Notes under the pieces: generated by a model
Databases searched by the model: none
Seen by the model: the letters and a program-made list of their open reading frames with translations, nothing else
Told to the model about the DNA's origin: nothing
Made by a program: the position numbers and the translations under genes
Shown here: positions 17,647 to 24,899 of the stretch, in pieces
Layout of the letters: each line of letters begins with the position of its first letter
How positions within the stretch are numbered: position 1 is the stretch's first letter
Assembly: GCA_031425695.1 (NCBI GenBank)
Contig: JANPJV010000071.1
Span: 1-29,229 of the forward strand
Length of the DNA stretch: 29,229 nucleotides
From: JANPJV01 sp031425695
GTDB lineage: Bacteria; Pseudomonadota; Gammaproteobacteria; Xanthomonadales; SZUA-5
Direction: 5' to 3'

Positions 17647-18225
17647 ATGCGCGTTTGCGTCTACTGTGCGTCCAGCCCGACGGCCGACCTGAGCTATCGG
17701 CACGTCGCCCATGCCCTCGGCGGCGCACTCGCCGCCGCAGGTGCGACGCTGGTCTACGGCGGCGGCAGCCTGGGATCGATGGGGGCCGTGGCCAACGGCG
17801 CCCTCGCTGGCGGCGGCGAGGTCATCGGCATCCTGCCGCGCTTCATGGCCGATCTCGAATGGGGCCATCCGGGCCTGACCCGGCTGGAGCTGGTCGAGGA
17901 CATGCGCGAGCGCAAGCATCGCCTGCTCACCGGCAGCGATGCGGTCGTCGCGCTGCCCGGCGGCTCGGGCACGCTCGAGGAGCTGTTCGAAGCGATCACG
18001 CTCAAGCGCCTCGGCCTCTATTTCGGCCCGATCATCCTGCTCAACACCCGTGGCTTCTACGACGACGTCGTACGCCTGCTCGACCGCGCCATCGAAGAGC
18101 GCTTCATGAATCCCGAACACCGCGAAATGTGGACGCTGGTCGACGACGTCGGTGAGGTACTGCCGACAATCGCCGCCACTCCGCCCTGGCGCGAGGATGC
18201 CCGCACGCTGGCGGTGCCGCGGTAG
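17647..18225 (+). CDS. LOG-family protein (TIGR00730 Rossmann fold, putative nucleotide 5'-monophosphate phosphoribohydrolase)
   Basis: A 192-residue cytosolic protein of the LOG / lysine-decarboxylase-like Rossmann family. Characterised members release the free base from cytokinin or purine nucleoside monophosphates. The signature PGGSGTLEE is at residues 104-112, MRERK at 86-90, and the N-terminal nucleotide loop VYGGGSLGSMGAVA at 36-49, all at the usual spacing; the length is typical (about 190). The start ATG 17647 follows GCGAGG. A longer in-frame reading from 17557 overlaps the DUF4124 gene and lacks family character. Spacing to the upstream gene is 13 bases, suggesting an operon. Bacterial substrates of this subfamily are often nucleotide-salvage related; the exact substrate cannot be told. 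Confidence 0.93.
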   Translation: MRVCVYCASSPTADLSYRHVAHALGGALAAAGATLVYGGGSLGSMGAVANGALAGGGEVIGILPRFMADLEWGHPGLTRLELVEDMRERKHRLLTGSDAVVALPGGSGTLEELFEAITLKRLGLYFGPIILLNTRGFYDDVVRLLDRAIEERFMNPEHREMWTLVDDVGEVLPTIAATPPWREDARTLAVPR

Positions 18226-18251
18226 GAAACCTGAAGAGCAAGAGCAAGCAC

Positions 18252-18350
18252 TCATCCACAGATTTCGCAGATTTCCGCAGATTAAAAGCTCATCCAGGTG
18301 ATTCCGCGTTGCGCCTTTAATCTGCGTAAATCTGTGAAATCTGTGGATGA
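18252..18350. repeat. Long inverted repeat with ATCTGTGGAT-type arms
   Basis: Two 35-base arms (18252-18286 and 18316-18350) are inverted copies differing at 2 positions, around a 29-base loop. Each arm carries serial ATCTG(C/T)G-type words, starting TCATCCACAGATTTCGCAG. Flanking AGAGCAAG/CTTGATCT-type sequence extends the symmetry weakly on both sides. It lies between the LOG-family gene and mutM, and is AT-richer than its neighbours. Similar sequence is, as I recall, widespread in environmental bacteria as an unexplained intergenic repeat. Confidence 0.85.
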
Positions 18351-18386
18351 ATCCTGCTCTGCTCTTGATCTACTTGTCCTTGACCC

Positions 18387-19199
18387 ATGCCCGAACTCCC
18401 CGAAGTAGAAACCACCCGCCGCGGTATCGAGCCCTACCTGCTCGGACGCCGGGTGCGCGAGGTGCTGGTGCGGGTGCCGCGGCTGCGCTGGCCGGTGCCG
18501 GAGACGGTCGCGGCTGGGTTGGTGGGCAACGCGATCCAGCGCGTGGAGCGGCGCGCCAAATACCTGCTCATCGGCAATGAATCGGGCGCTGCAATCGTCC
18601 ACCTCGGCATGAGCGGCAGCCTGCGCGTGCTCGACGCAAAGACGCCGCTCAAGCCGCATGACCATGTGGATTTCGTGCTCGATTCGGGCCTGCTGCTGCG
18701 CTTCAACGACCCGCGCCGCTTCGGCTGCCTGCTCTGGCAGCCGGCGGGCAGCACCCATGAGCTGCTGGCCGGCCTCGGCCCGGAGCCTTTCGACCCAGCG
18801 TTTTCAGGAGCGTATCTACACGCCCGCGCCAGGGGCCGGAGCGCGCCGGTCAAGCACTTCCTGATGGACCAGGGCATCGTCGTCGGCGTCGGCAACATCT
18901 ACGCCGCCGAAGCGCTGTTTCGCGCCGGCATCGACCCCCGCCGCGCCGCCGGCCGCGTCTCCCGCGCCCGCTACGACGCCCTCGCGGATGCGTCTCGCGA
19001 GATCCTCGCCGAATCGATCCTGCGCGGCGGCACCACCCTGCGTGATTTCCTCAAACCCGACGGCGAGCCCGGCTACTTCGAGCAGGATCTTTTCGTCTAC
19101 GGCCGCATCGGCGAAGCCTGCAAAGTCTGCGGCTCCCCGATCAAGAATGTACGGCTCGGACAGCGGTCGAGTTTTTATTGCGGACGGTGCCAGAAGTGA
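18387..19199 (+). CDS. mutM: Formamidopyrimidine-DNA glycosylase (8-oxoguanine repair)
   Basis: A 270-residue bifunctional glycosylase/AP lyase that removes 8-oxoguanine and FapyG in base excision repair. It starts with the invariant MPELPEVETTRRG (catalytic Pro2, Glu3 after Met removal) and has Lys58 in RRAKYLL, the HLGMSG strand, and the helix-two-turn-helix region VKHFLMDQGIVVGVGNIYA. The C-terminal zinc finger has Cys245, Cys248, Cys265 and Cys268. Length and all catalytic residues are standard. The start is fixed by the invariant N-terminus, although no clear Shine-Dalgarno is visible. It converges with the ETF-QO gene across a GTAG-type repeat. Confidence 0.98.
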   Translation: MPELPEVETTRRGIEPYLLGRRVREVLVRVPRLRWPVPETVAAGLVGNAIQRVERRAKYLLIGNESGAAIVHLGMSGSLRVLDAKTPLKPHDHVDFVLDSGLLLRFNDPRRFGCLLWQPAGSTHELLAGLGPEPFDPAFSGAYLHARARGRSAPVKHFLMDQGIVVGVGNIYAAEALFRAGIDPRRAAGRVSRARYDALADASREILAESILRGGTTLRDFLKPDGEPGYFEQDLFVYGRIGEACKVCGSPIKNVRLGQRSSFYCGRCQK

Positions 19200-19221
19200 T
19201 TGGCGGGAACTTCGCGCTTTC

Positions 19222-19315
19222 GTAGGTCATGTTGATCGCGCAGCGATCTACTTGACAAGTTCTGGCACCACCGCGCCGTCAAGTAGGCCGCGCAGGCGCG
19301 GCCAACATGACCTAC
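19222..19315. repeat. Composite GTAG-type palindromic element, copy A
   Basis: Outer arms GTAGGTCATGTTG (19222-19234) and CAACATGACCTAC (19303-19315) are perfect inverses. Inner arms CTACTTGAC (19248-19256) and GTCAAGTAG (19278-19286) are perfect inverses too. Each half contains its own hairpin: GATCGC/GCGATC with 3-base loop on the left, GGCCGCGC/GCGCGGCC with 2-base loop on the right (19286-19303). So two hairpin units face each other around 21 unique bases, as in composite REP elements. It is at the mutM/ETF-QO convergent junction and related to 26575-26692 and 26767-26884. Confidence 0.85.
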
Positions 19316-19337
19316 AGAAGCCAACCGACTCACGCTT

Positions 19338-20939
19338 CTACAAATTCTGGTAATTCGGCCCGCTGCCACCTTCCGGCGTGACCCAGTTGATGATCTCGTA
19401 CGGGTCCTTGATGTCGCAGGTCTTGCAGTGGACGCAGTTGCTGGCGTTGATCTGCAGGCGCTTGCCCTTTTCGGCGTCGTCGACGATCTCGTACACACCC
19501 GCGGGGCAGAAGCGCGTGCAAGGATTTTGATACTCCTCGGCGCAGCGGGTGATGCAGATCGAGGTGTCGAGGACGTGCAGGTGGACCGGCTGGTCTTCGT
19601 CGTGCGCGGTCGAGGCGTAATAGACGCCCTGCAGGCGATCGCGCGGTGGCAGGCTGCGCTCGACCCAGTCGCGCCGGGGTGATTCGAGCTCGGTGACCTT
19701 GCGCAGCTGGGCGAAGTCCGGCTTGTTGCGCAGGGTCCACGGGCTGTGGCCGCGGAGCAAGGTTTCGAGACCCGCGTTGGCGAGGCCGAGCCACAGGCCC
19801 TTCTTGAACGCGGGCTTGATGTTGCGCACGGATTTCAGCTCGGCGGCGATCGGCGAGGCGCGCAGGCGCGCATCGAAGCCTTCGGCCGTACCGGTCGCCA
19901 CGTAGTGTTCCGCGGCCAGCATGCCGGAGCGGATCGCCTGGTGCGTGCCCTTGATCTTCGGCACGTTGAGCAGGCCGGCAGCATCGCCGATCAGCATCGC
20001 GCCGGGCATGTCGAGCTTCGGCATCGACTGCATGCCGCCGGTGACGATCGCCCGCGCGCCGGCCGACATGATCGAGCCACCTTCCAGCAGCGGCTTGATG
20101 TGGGGGTGATGCTTGAATTGCTGGAAGGCCTCGTACGGCTGGAAGAGCGGGTCCTGGTAGTCGAGTCCGACCACGTAGCCAATCGCCAGCCGATCCTGGT
20201 CCAGGTGGTAGACGAAGCTGCCGCCATAGGTCTTCGGATCGAGCGGCCAGCCAAGCGTGTGCAGGATGAGGCCAGGCTCGGTGGCGCCGCTTTTCAACTG
20301 CCAGAGTTCCTTGATGCCGATCGAATAGCTTTGCGGATCGCAACCGGCATCGAGTTTGAAGCGTTTGACCAGTTGCTTGGTCAGGTGCCCGCGGGCGCCT
20401 TCGGCAAAGAGGGTGAGACCCGCATGGATATCGACGCCGAGCGTATGGCTGTCCTTGGGCGTGCCGTCGCGGTGCAAGCCCATGTCGCCGATGCGCACGC
20501 CGATCACCCGCTGGTTTTCGTCGATCAGCGTCTCGGCGGCCGCGAAGCCGGCAAAGATCTCGACGCCGATGGCTTCCGCCTGCGGCGCCATCCACGCGCA
20601 CATCGCCCCCAGCGAGACGATGAAATTGCCCTCGTTGTGCATCTGCGGCGGGGGCGGCAGCGACCATGCACGGGTCTTGGTGAGAAAGCGGAACTCGTCG
20701 CGCTTGGCCGGCACGCAGATTGGCGGCGGCGCATCGCGCCAGCCGGGCAGCAGGTCATCGAGCGGCTTGGGCTCGATCACCGCACCCGACAGCACCTGCG
20801 CTCCGATCGCCGAAGCCTTCTCGATCACGCAGACGGTGAGCTCGGGCTTGAGCTGCTTCATGCGGATCGCCGCCGCCAGCCCCGCCGGCCCGGCCCCGAC
20901 CACGACCACGTCGTACTGCATCACATCACGCTCGCTCAT
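19338..20939 (-). CDS. Electron transfer flavoprotein-ubiquinone oxidoreductase (ETF-QO)
   Basis: A 533-residue FAD and 4Fe-4S membrane-associated enzyme that passes electrons from acyl-CoA and other dehydrogenases, via ETF, to ubiquinone. The N-terminal FAD-binding loop is VVVVGAGPAGLAAAIR. Family motifs include GAQVLSGAVIEPK, GGMQSMPKLDMPGAMLIGDAAG and LNVPKIKGTHQAI. The C-terminal cluster region has CTRFCPAGVYEIV and NCVHCKTCDIKDPYEIINW, with the usual ending PEGGSGPNYQNL. Length is normal. A GTG at 20942 directly precedes ATG 20939, so the start is uncertain by one codon; a GGGGGT tract lies upstream. Its presence implies fatty-acid or amino-acid oxidation feeding the quinone pool, although no etfAB genes lie in this window. 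Confidence 0.98.
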   Translation of the reverse strand: MSERDVMQYDVVVVGAGPAGLAAAIRMKQLKPELTVCVIEKASAIGAQVLSGAVIEPKPLDDLLPGWRDAPPPICVPAKRDEFRFLTKTRAWSLPPPPQMHNEGNFIVSLGAMCAWMAPQAEAIGVEIFAGFAAAETLIDENQRVIGVRIGDMGLHRDGTPKDSHTLGVDIHAGLTLFAEGARGHLTKQLVKRFKLDAGCDPQSYSIGIKELWQLKSGATEPGLILHTLGWPLDPKTYGGSFVYHLDQDRLAIGYVVGLDYQDPLFQPYEAFQQFKHHPHIKPLLEGGSIMSAGARAIVTGGMQSMPKLDMPGAMLIGDAAGLLNVPKIKGTHQAIRSGMLAAEHYVATGTAEGFDARLRASPIAAELKSVRNIKPAFKKGLWLGLANAGLETLLRGHSPWTLRNKPDFAQLRKVTELESPRRDWVERSLPPRDRLQGVYYASTAHDEDQPVHLHVLDTSICITRCAEEYQNPCTRFCPAGVYEIVDDAEKGKRLQINASNCVHCKTCDIKDPYEIINWVTPEGGSGPNYQNL

Positions 20940-21030
20940 CACACCCCCGCCGGCCCGTTCCGCGTCGAGTATAGGTCGGCTCGTATCTCGCCCGGGTCGT
21001 TGTCGCGAGCGCGGAAACGCTTACAAGAAG

Positions 21031-21142
21031 GACGCAAAGGACGCAAAGGAAGCAAAGGACGCAATAAGAGCGAATTTCAATCAAAACTGACTGGCTCTCG
21101 TGCTTCTTTTGCGTCCTTTGCCCCCTTTGCGTCCTTTGCGTC
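21031..21142. repeat. Inverted repeat of GACGCAAAG-type direct repeats
   Basis: The left arm (21031-21064) is built of serial GACGCAAAG words; the right arm (21109-21142) is its inverse with 2 mismatches in 34, around a 44-base loop. The 9-base period gives both direct and inverted symmetry. Open frames crossing it read KDAKDAKEAKD and similar, an artefact of the repeat. It is AT-richer than the neighbouring genes and lies in the divergent spacer between ETF-QO and the NDUFA9-like gene, which must also hold both promoters. Confidence 0.85.
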
Positions 21143-21224
21143 AAAAAAATTCCATCCGCAGTCCGCGAACAGCCGGGACACGTGCGGGCGTTCCCCCTCC
21201 ATACTTGGCAAATCAGTTCGGTTC

Positions 21225-21228
21225 GAGG
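21225..21228 (+). promoter_or_regulatory. Ribosome binding site deciding the NDUFA9-like start
   Basis: GAGG lies five bases before ATG 21234. It separates the true gene from a 496-codon in-frame opening that runs antisense through ETF-QO. Confidence 0.65.
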
Positions 21229-21233
21229 TTGCG

Positions 21234-22181
21234 ATGAAAGCGTCGGGGAAAATCGTTGTGCTCGGTGGCACGGGCTTTGTCGGGCGCACGCTGGTGGGGG
21301 TGTTGCAGGCGCATGGGTTCGAGGTGGACGTGCTGAGCCGTAATCGCGAGCGGCTGCGGCACCTGCTGGTCTATCCACGGGTGCGCGTGCTGTCGACCGA
21401 TGTGTATGCACCCGCGGACCTGGCCAAGCGCCTGGCCGGTGCCGCTGCGGTGATCAACCTGGTGGGCATCCTGCAGGGCACCGGCTCTGGCCCCAAGGAC
21501 TTCGAGAAGGCGCATGTCGAGCTCACGCGCACGGTGATTGGCGCCATGCGAACGGCTGGCGTACGCCGCCTGCTGCAGATGAGCGCGCTCAACGCCGGGG
21601 CCGGGGACAGCCATTATTTGCGCACCCGTGGCGATGCCGAGCGTCAGGTCAAGGCGAGCGATCTCGACTGGACGATCTTCCAGCCATCGGTGATCTTCGG
21701 GCCCGGCGATGGGCTCTACCAGCGCTTTGGCGAGCTCATGCAGATCCTGCCGATGTTGCCGCTCGCGCGCGCCGATGCGCGTTTTGCGCCGGTCTACGTC
21801 AAGGATGTGGCGGCCGCAATGCTGGCAGCGCTTTTCCGGCCGGAGAGTGTTCGCCAAAGCTACCCGCTGGTCGGGCCGAAGGTTTACACGCTGGGCGAAA
21901 TCGCGCGCTATGCGGGTGAGATGGTCGGGCGCCGCCCGAAGATCCTGCGCCTGCCAAATTTCCTGGGCCGCCTGCAAGGCATGTTCTTCGATCCGTTGCC
22001 GGCGGCGATCAAGCCGTTCTCCTCCGACAATTTCCGCGCGCTCGCGCATGCCAGCGTGAGCGAGCGCAACGGCCTCGTCGAGCTTGGCATCACGCCGACG
22101 CCGGTCGAAGTCATCGTGCCCGATTACCTGAGCCGCGGCGATCACCAACGGGCGCTCGATGCCTATCGTGCGGATCGCTGA
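21234..22181 (+). CDS. NAD(P)-binding protein, complex I NDUFA9-like (atypical short-chain dehydrogenase/reductase)
   Basis: A 315-residue cytosolic protein of the atypical SDR, NDUFA9-like subfamily. It has the nucleotide loop VVLGGTGFVGR (about residues 8-18), INLVGILQGTGSG, a core helix RLLQMSALNAG, YLRTRGDAERQV (the Y-x(3)-K position altered to Y-x-R-T-R, common in this subfamily), and WTIFQPSVIFGPGDG. Relatives include accessory subunits of respiratory complex I and quinone-linked reductases; the substrate is unknown. The frame stays open far upstream, antisense to ETF-QO, but family homology starts at ATG 21234 after GAGG. It is immediately followed by, or overlaps, the transglutaminase-like gene, so the pair is probably an operon. 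Confidence 0.92.
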   Translation: MKASGKIVVLGGTGFVGRTLVGVLQAHGFEVDVLSRNRERLRHLLVYPRVRVLSTDVYAPADLAKRLAGAAAVINLVGILQGTGSGPKDFEKAHVELTRTVIGAMRTAGVRRLLQMSALNAGAGDSHYLRTRGDAERQVKASDLDWTIFQPSVIFGPGDGLYQRFGELMQILPMLPLARADARFAPVYVKDVAAAMLAALFRPESVRQSYPLVGPKVYTLGEIARYAGEMVGRRPKILRLPNFLGRLQGMFFDPLPAAIKPFSSDNFRALAHASVSERNGLVELGITPTPVEVIVPDYLSRGDHQRALDAYRADR

Positions 22182-22197
22182 GGCCAGCGCTTCACCG

Positions 22198-23331
22198 ATG
22201 CGGACGCTGCTGGCGGCTGCCAGCCTGTGCTGCGCATCCACGCTCAGCGCAGCGCCGCAGTGGAAGCCCTTCGTCGAACCCTATCGGCAGGTGTTCCCGA
22301 GCCTGGAAATTGCGACCGCCAACATGGATCCCGACCCGGCGGGGAACGACACTGGCGTCATCGGTGACCAGGACGGCCTGATCGGCGTCGAACTCCGTGG
22401 CGCGAAGGCCGGGCAACGCTTCGAACTCACCGTGCGCATCCCGGGATTTGCGCGAGATACCCGCCTTGCAGGCGAGATTCCGAAGCTCGATGCGCCGGTC
22501 GCACTGGTGCCGAGCCTGTCGTGGGACTACGCCGCGCTCGCAGGCATTCGCCAGCCGCGCCCCGCGGTGATCGAGTTCGAGCTCAGTCTCGATGGAAAGA
22601 GCCTGGGAACGCAGACTGAGCGCGTGCGCGTGCGCTCGGTCAACGATGCGTTGTATTTCATAGACGGCGAGGGCACGGGCGGCGATCTCGACTTCAACTG
22701 GCTGTTCGCGGCCTACGTCAACGAAGACCATCCCGCGGTCGACGCCATCCTCAAGGAAGCCTTGGGCACTGATGTGGTCGATGCCTTTACCGGCTACCAG
22801 AGTGGCGACCCTGATGAGGTGCTCAAGCAAGTCTTCGCCATCTGGCACGTGCTGCAGCGCCGCGGCATCCGGTATTCGTCGATCACCCGCACCGGCAACG
22901 CGCAGGCGCGCGTACGCAGCCAGCATGTGCGCTTCCTCGACGAGTCACTCGCGATGAGCCAGGCGAACTGCGTCGATGGCAGCGTGCTGTTGGCCTCGGT
23001 GCTGCGCAAGATTGATCTCAACCCGTCGCTCGTGCTCACCCCCGGCCACATGCTGCTCGGCTTTGCGCTCGACCGGAACGGCCGCGAACACGCCTATCTG
23101 GAGACCACCCTGATCGGCAACATCGCCCGTCCAGCGGCACGAGATGGCAAGCGCGACGCTGCCAGCAGCGCCGACGTCGACGCCTCCTTCGACAGCTTCA
23201 CCGCCGCCATGAAGGACGGCCAGCGCCAGGTCGACGCCGCCGCCGGCGCCTTCGAGGATCACACGGGCGAGCACCAGGTCATCGATATAGCCGCGGCGCG
23301 GGAACTCGGGGTGATGCCGATCGGCGGGTAA
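22198..23331 (+). CDS. Exported transglutaminase-like protein
   Basis: A 377-residue protein with a signal peptide (MRTLLAAASLCCASTLSAAPQ) and a C-terminal papain-like/transglutaminase core. The catalytic Cys is probably Cys258 in SQANCVDGSVLLASVLRKI and the His is His284 in LTPGHMLLGFAL; an acidic residue follows near HAYLETTLIG. This Cys-then-His order is typical of bacterial transglutaminase-like peptidases. Residues about 25-160 look like a beta-sandwich domain. The ATG at 22198 gives the clean signal peptide; the earlier ATG at 22159 would overlap the previous gene by 23 bases. It is probably translated with the NDUFA9-like gene (16-base gap). The substrate is unknown. Confidence 0.82.
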   Translation: MRTLLAAASLCCASTLSAAPQWKPFVEPYRQVFPSLEIATANMDPDPAGNDTGVIGDQDGLIGVELRGAKAGQRFELTVRIPGFARDTRLAGEIPKLDAPVALVPSLSWDYAALAGIRQPRPAVIEFELSLDGKSLGTQTERVRVRSVNDALYFIDGEGTGGDLDFNWLFAAYVNEDHPAVDAILKEALGTDVVDAFTGYQSGDPDEVLKQVFAIWHVLQRRGIRYSSITRTGNAQARVRSQHVRFLDESLAMSQANCVDGSVLLASVLRKIDLNPSLVLTPGHMLLGFALDRNGREHAYLETTLIGNIARPAARDGKRDAASSADVDASFDSFTAAMKDGQRQVDAAAGAFEDHTGEHQVIDIAAARELGVMPIGG

Positions 23332-23337
23332 GAGCGA

Positions 23338-23415
23338 GTTTCGGTTATCGGTTTCGGTGTCGGCAAAAGCCGAGTGTGTTCAACACTGGCCTTTTCCGAA
23401 ACCGAAAACCGAAAC
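23338..23415. repeat. Near-perfect long hairpin of GTTTCGG-type repeat
   Basis: Arms 23338-23357 and 23396-23415 (CCGAAACCGAAAACCGAAAC) are inverted copies with 1 mismatch in 20. Inside, AAAAG/CTTTT and AGTGT/ACACT continue the pairing round a GTTCA loop, so the whole 78 bases form one hairpin. It sits at the convergent junction of the transglutaminase-like and DUF3379 genes, starting 6 bases after the former's stop. Half copies occur at 8882-8896 and, degenerate, at 26898-26927. Confidence 0.85.
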
Positions 23416-23420
23416 CGCTT

Positions 23421-24137
23421 TCAAAGCCCCGCCACCTGCTCTCCCACCGCCGCCCGCCATGCGCTTTCGATGCGATCGAAGTCCTGGTTGCTTTCGGCGA
23501 GCAGGAGCAGGGCGCCGTCGGCGAAGGGCATGGTGCGCACGGCGACCATTTCAGAGCGGGTGTCCATGCGGTCGATGCCGCGCTCTTCGGGCACATAGAG
23601 CACAGTCACGGGGCCGTTGCGGCCCGGCATCACCATGTGCACGGAGAGGCGCTCCCCGAGTGGGCAGCGATTGAGATAAGTGAGATCGATCGCGGCATCG
23701 TCCACGCGCAGGCCGGCGTCCGCAAACATGCGCGCGATCAATGGCTGCGGCACGGTTTCGCTGCGGGTGAGCGCATAGGGTTCGTGCGCGATGTGCTCAA
23801 TGCCGGCGAAGATCAGTTGGTCGGTTGGCGACCGCACACCCGGCCACACCATCACGCCGACCGCCACCGCGAGCAACAGCGACGCGGCGAGCGCGAACGG
23901 CTGCCAGCGCACCAAGCGCAACGGTGGCACGTCTTCCTCGCGCGTGGCCTTGATCACCCGCTCGACGAGATCTGCCGGCACATCGACCTTCAGCGCACGA
24001 TCCAGACCGTCTTCGAAGGCGAGCGCTTCGGCCAGACGCGCGGGCGCATCCGGACAGACGCGCGCATTTGCCGCGACGCCGAGCTCGGGCGCGGCCGGAT
24101 CGATCAACAGGCGACGGCGGAATTCAGGGCAGTCCAT
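23421..24137 (-). CDS. DUF3379-type membrane protein, candidate anti-sigma factor
   Basis: A 238-residue single-pass membrane protein. The cytoplasmic part (about 1-80) starts MDCPEFRRRLLIDP, the usual opening of DUF3379 proteins. One hydrophobic helix, PFALAASLLLAVAVGVMVW, is at about 82-100; the rest is predicted periplasmic. The start is set at ATG 24137, six bases after AAGGAA, rather than ATG 24143, which abuts that site. It overlaps the end of the sigma gene by 14 bases, a typical sigma/anti-sigma arrangement. Anti-sigma function is inferred from gene order and topology; a zinc-type HxxxCxxC motif is not evident. No protein-coding feature follows before the hairpin at 23338. Confidence 0.82.
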   Translation of the reverse strand: MDCPEFRRRLLIDPAAPELGVAANARVCPDAPARLAEALAFEDGLDRALKVDVPADLVERVIKATREEDVPPLRLVRWQPFALAASLLLAVAVGVMVWPGVRSPTDQLIFAGIEHIAHEPYALTRSETVPQPLIARMFADAGLRVDDAAIDLTYLNRCPLGERLSVHMVMPGRNGPVTVLYVPEERGIDRMDTRSEMVAVRTMPFADGALLLLAESNQDFDRIESAWRAAVGEQVAGL

Positions 24138-24639
24138 GAACATTTCCTTGCGGCTCGCCGCGCAGCAGCGCCTTGAGCTTGGCCCGCGCGCGGAACAGCT
24201 GGGTCATCACGGCCGCCGCGCTGATGCCGAGTTGTCCAGCAATCTCGTCGCAGCTGAAGCCCCCAACCAGCTGCAGCAACAGCGGTTCGCGATACTTGGG
24301 CTCAATGCGCCCGATCGCGTCGCGCATCTCCTGAATTTCGCTCAGATCCTGGGCACTCGGGCTGTCCTGGTCCTCGATGACGAGGTCCTGGATGTCGTCA
24401 ATGGGTGGCAATTTGCGCTCGAACAAACGCGCATGTTCGCGGCGGATGATGGTCAGCAACCAAGCCTTGGCCGCCTTGTCGTCACGCAGGTTGTCGAGCG
24501 AGCGCCAGGCACGCAGGAAGCTCTCCTGCACCAGGTCCTTGGCCAGAGTCTCGTCACGGCTCAACCAGTAGGCAAAGCGATACAGGTCCGGCGTCAGGCG
24601 GCGGACCAGTGCATCGAATTCGGCGCGTTTGACGGGCAT
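24124..24639 (-). CDS. ECF-type RNA polymerase sigma-70 family factor
   Basis: A 171-residue alternative sigma factor. Region 2 is DLYRFAYWLSRDETLAKDLVQESFLRAWRSL, with the core-binding and -10 recognition helices, and KAWLLTIIRREHARLFERK follows. Region 4 is YREPLLLQLVGGFSCDEIAGQLGISAAAVMTQLFRARAKLKALL, a helix-turn-helix for -35 contact. It lacks regions 1 and 3, hence the ECF class. It is co-transcribed with the overlapping DUF3379 gene. The start ATG 24639 has no visible Shine-Dalgarno, and six bases upstream begins the basal stem of the 159 bp inverted element, so its leader may be strongly folded. The target regulon cannot be told from the window. Confidence 0.94.
   Translation of the reverse strand: MPVKRAEFDALVRRLTPDLYRFAYWLSRDETLAKDLVQESFLRAWRSLDNLRDDKAAKAWLLTIIRREHARLFERKLPPIDDIQDLVIEDQDSPSAQDLSEIQEMRDAIGRIEPKYREPLLLQLVGGFSCDEIAGQLGISAAAVMTQLFRARAKLKALLRGEPQGNVHGLP
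24144..24149 (-). promoter_or_regulatory. Ribosome binding site deciding the DUF3379 start
   Basis: AAGGAA on the minus strand lies six bases before ATG 24137 and directly abuts the alternative ATG at 24143. It therefore favours the shorter protein. The site is inside the end of the sigma gene. Confidence 0.65.
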
Positions 24640-24644
24640 GGTTA

Positions 24645-24803
24645 GAGTAGTGCGGCGTAAGTAACTGACGAATATTTCAGATGCATTTTGGCCCCAGGCT
24701 AGGCGAGAGGAGGAGACATAGTTCTTCTATGGCGACGACGAGCAACGACGCATCGGGTCAAAAGGCGCGGAAATAACGGCAGTTACTTGCGCTGCACTAC
24801 TCT
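24645..24803. repeat. 159 bp near-self-complementary element (MITE-like or structured leader)
   Basis: The ends 24645-24668 and 24780-24803 are inverted copies matching at 22 of 24 bases. Symmetry continues in patches inward, for example TTTTGGCCC against TTTTGACCC with a two-base offset. At the exact centre is CATAG-TTCTT-CTATG (24717-24731). So the element is one long imperfect hairpin centred on 24724. It lies directly upstream of the sigma gene and is transcribed in its leader if the promoter is farther out. No transposase or target-site duplication was identified. Whether it is a mini transposon, a regulatory RNA or a REP relative is open. Confidence 0.75.
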
Positions 24804-24888
24804 CCTAGACCGGGATGGGGTGAAACCGCTTTCAGCGCGTACTTGATTCATTCGCGCGCGCTTCTACACTAACGCAGCAAAGTGCCGC

Positions 24889-24892
24889 GGAG
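24889..24892 (+). promoter_or_regulatory. Ribosome binding site deciding the DUF3592 start
   Basis: GGAG lies seven bases before ATG 24900. It excludes the in-frame GTG at 24882, which would place the site inside the coding sequence. Confidence 0.65.
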
Positions 24893-24899
24893 TCCGGCG

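Noticed and set aside
21031..21142. Possible CRISPR-like array of GACGCAAAG
   Set aside because: The period is 9 bases with no unique spacers, and no cas genes are present.
19746..21233. Open plus-strand extension of about 496 codons upstream of the NDUFA9-like gene
   Set aside because: It runs antisense through ETF-QO, whose motifs are unambiguous. The family homology and ribosome site begin at 21234.
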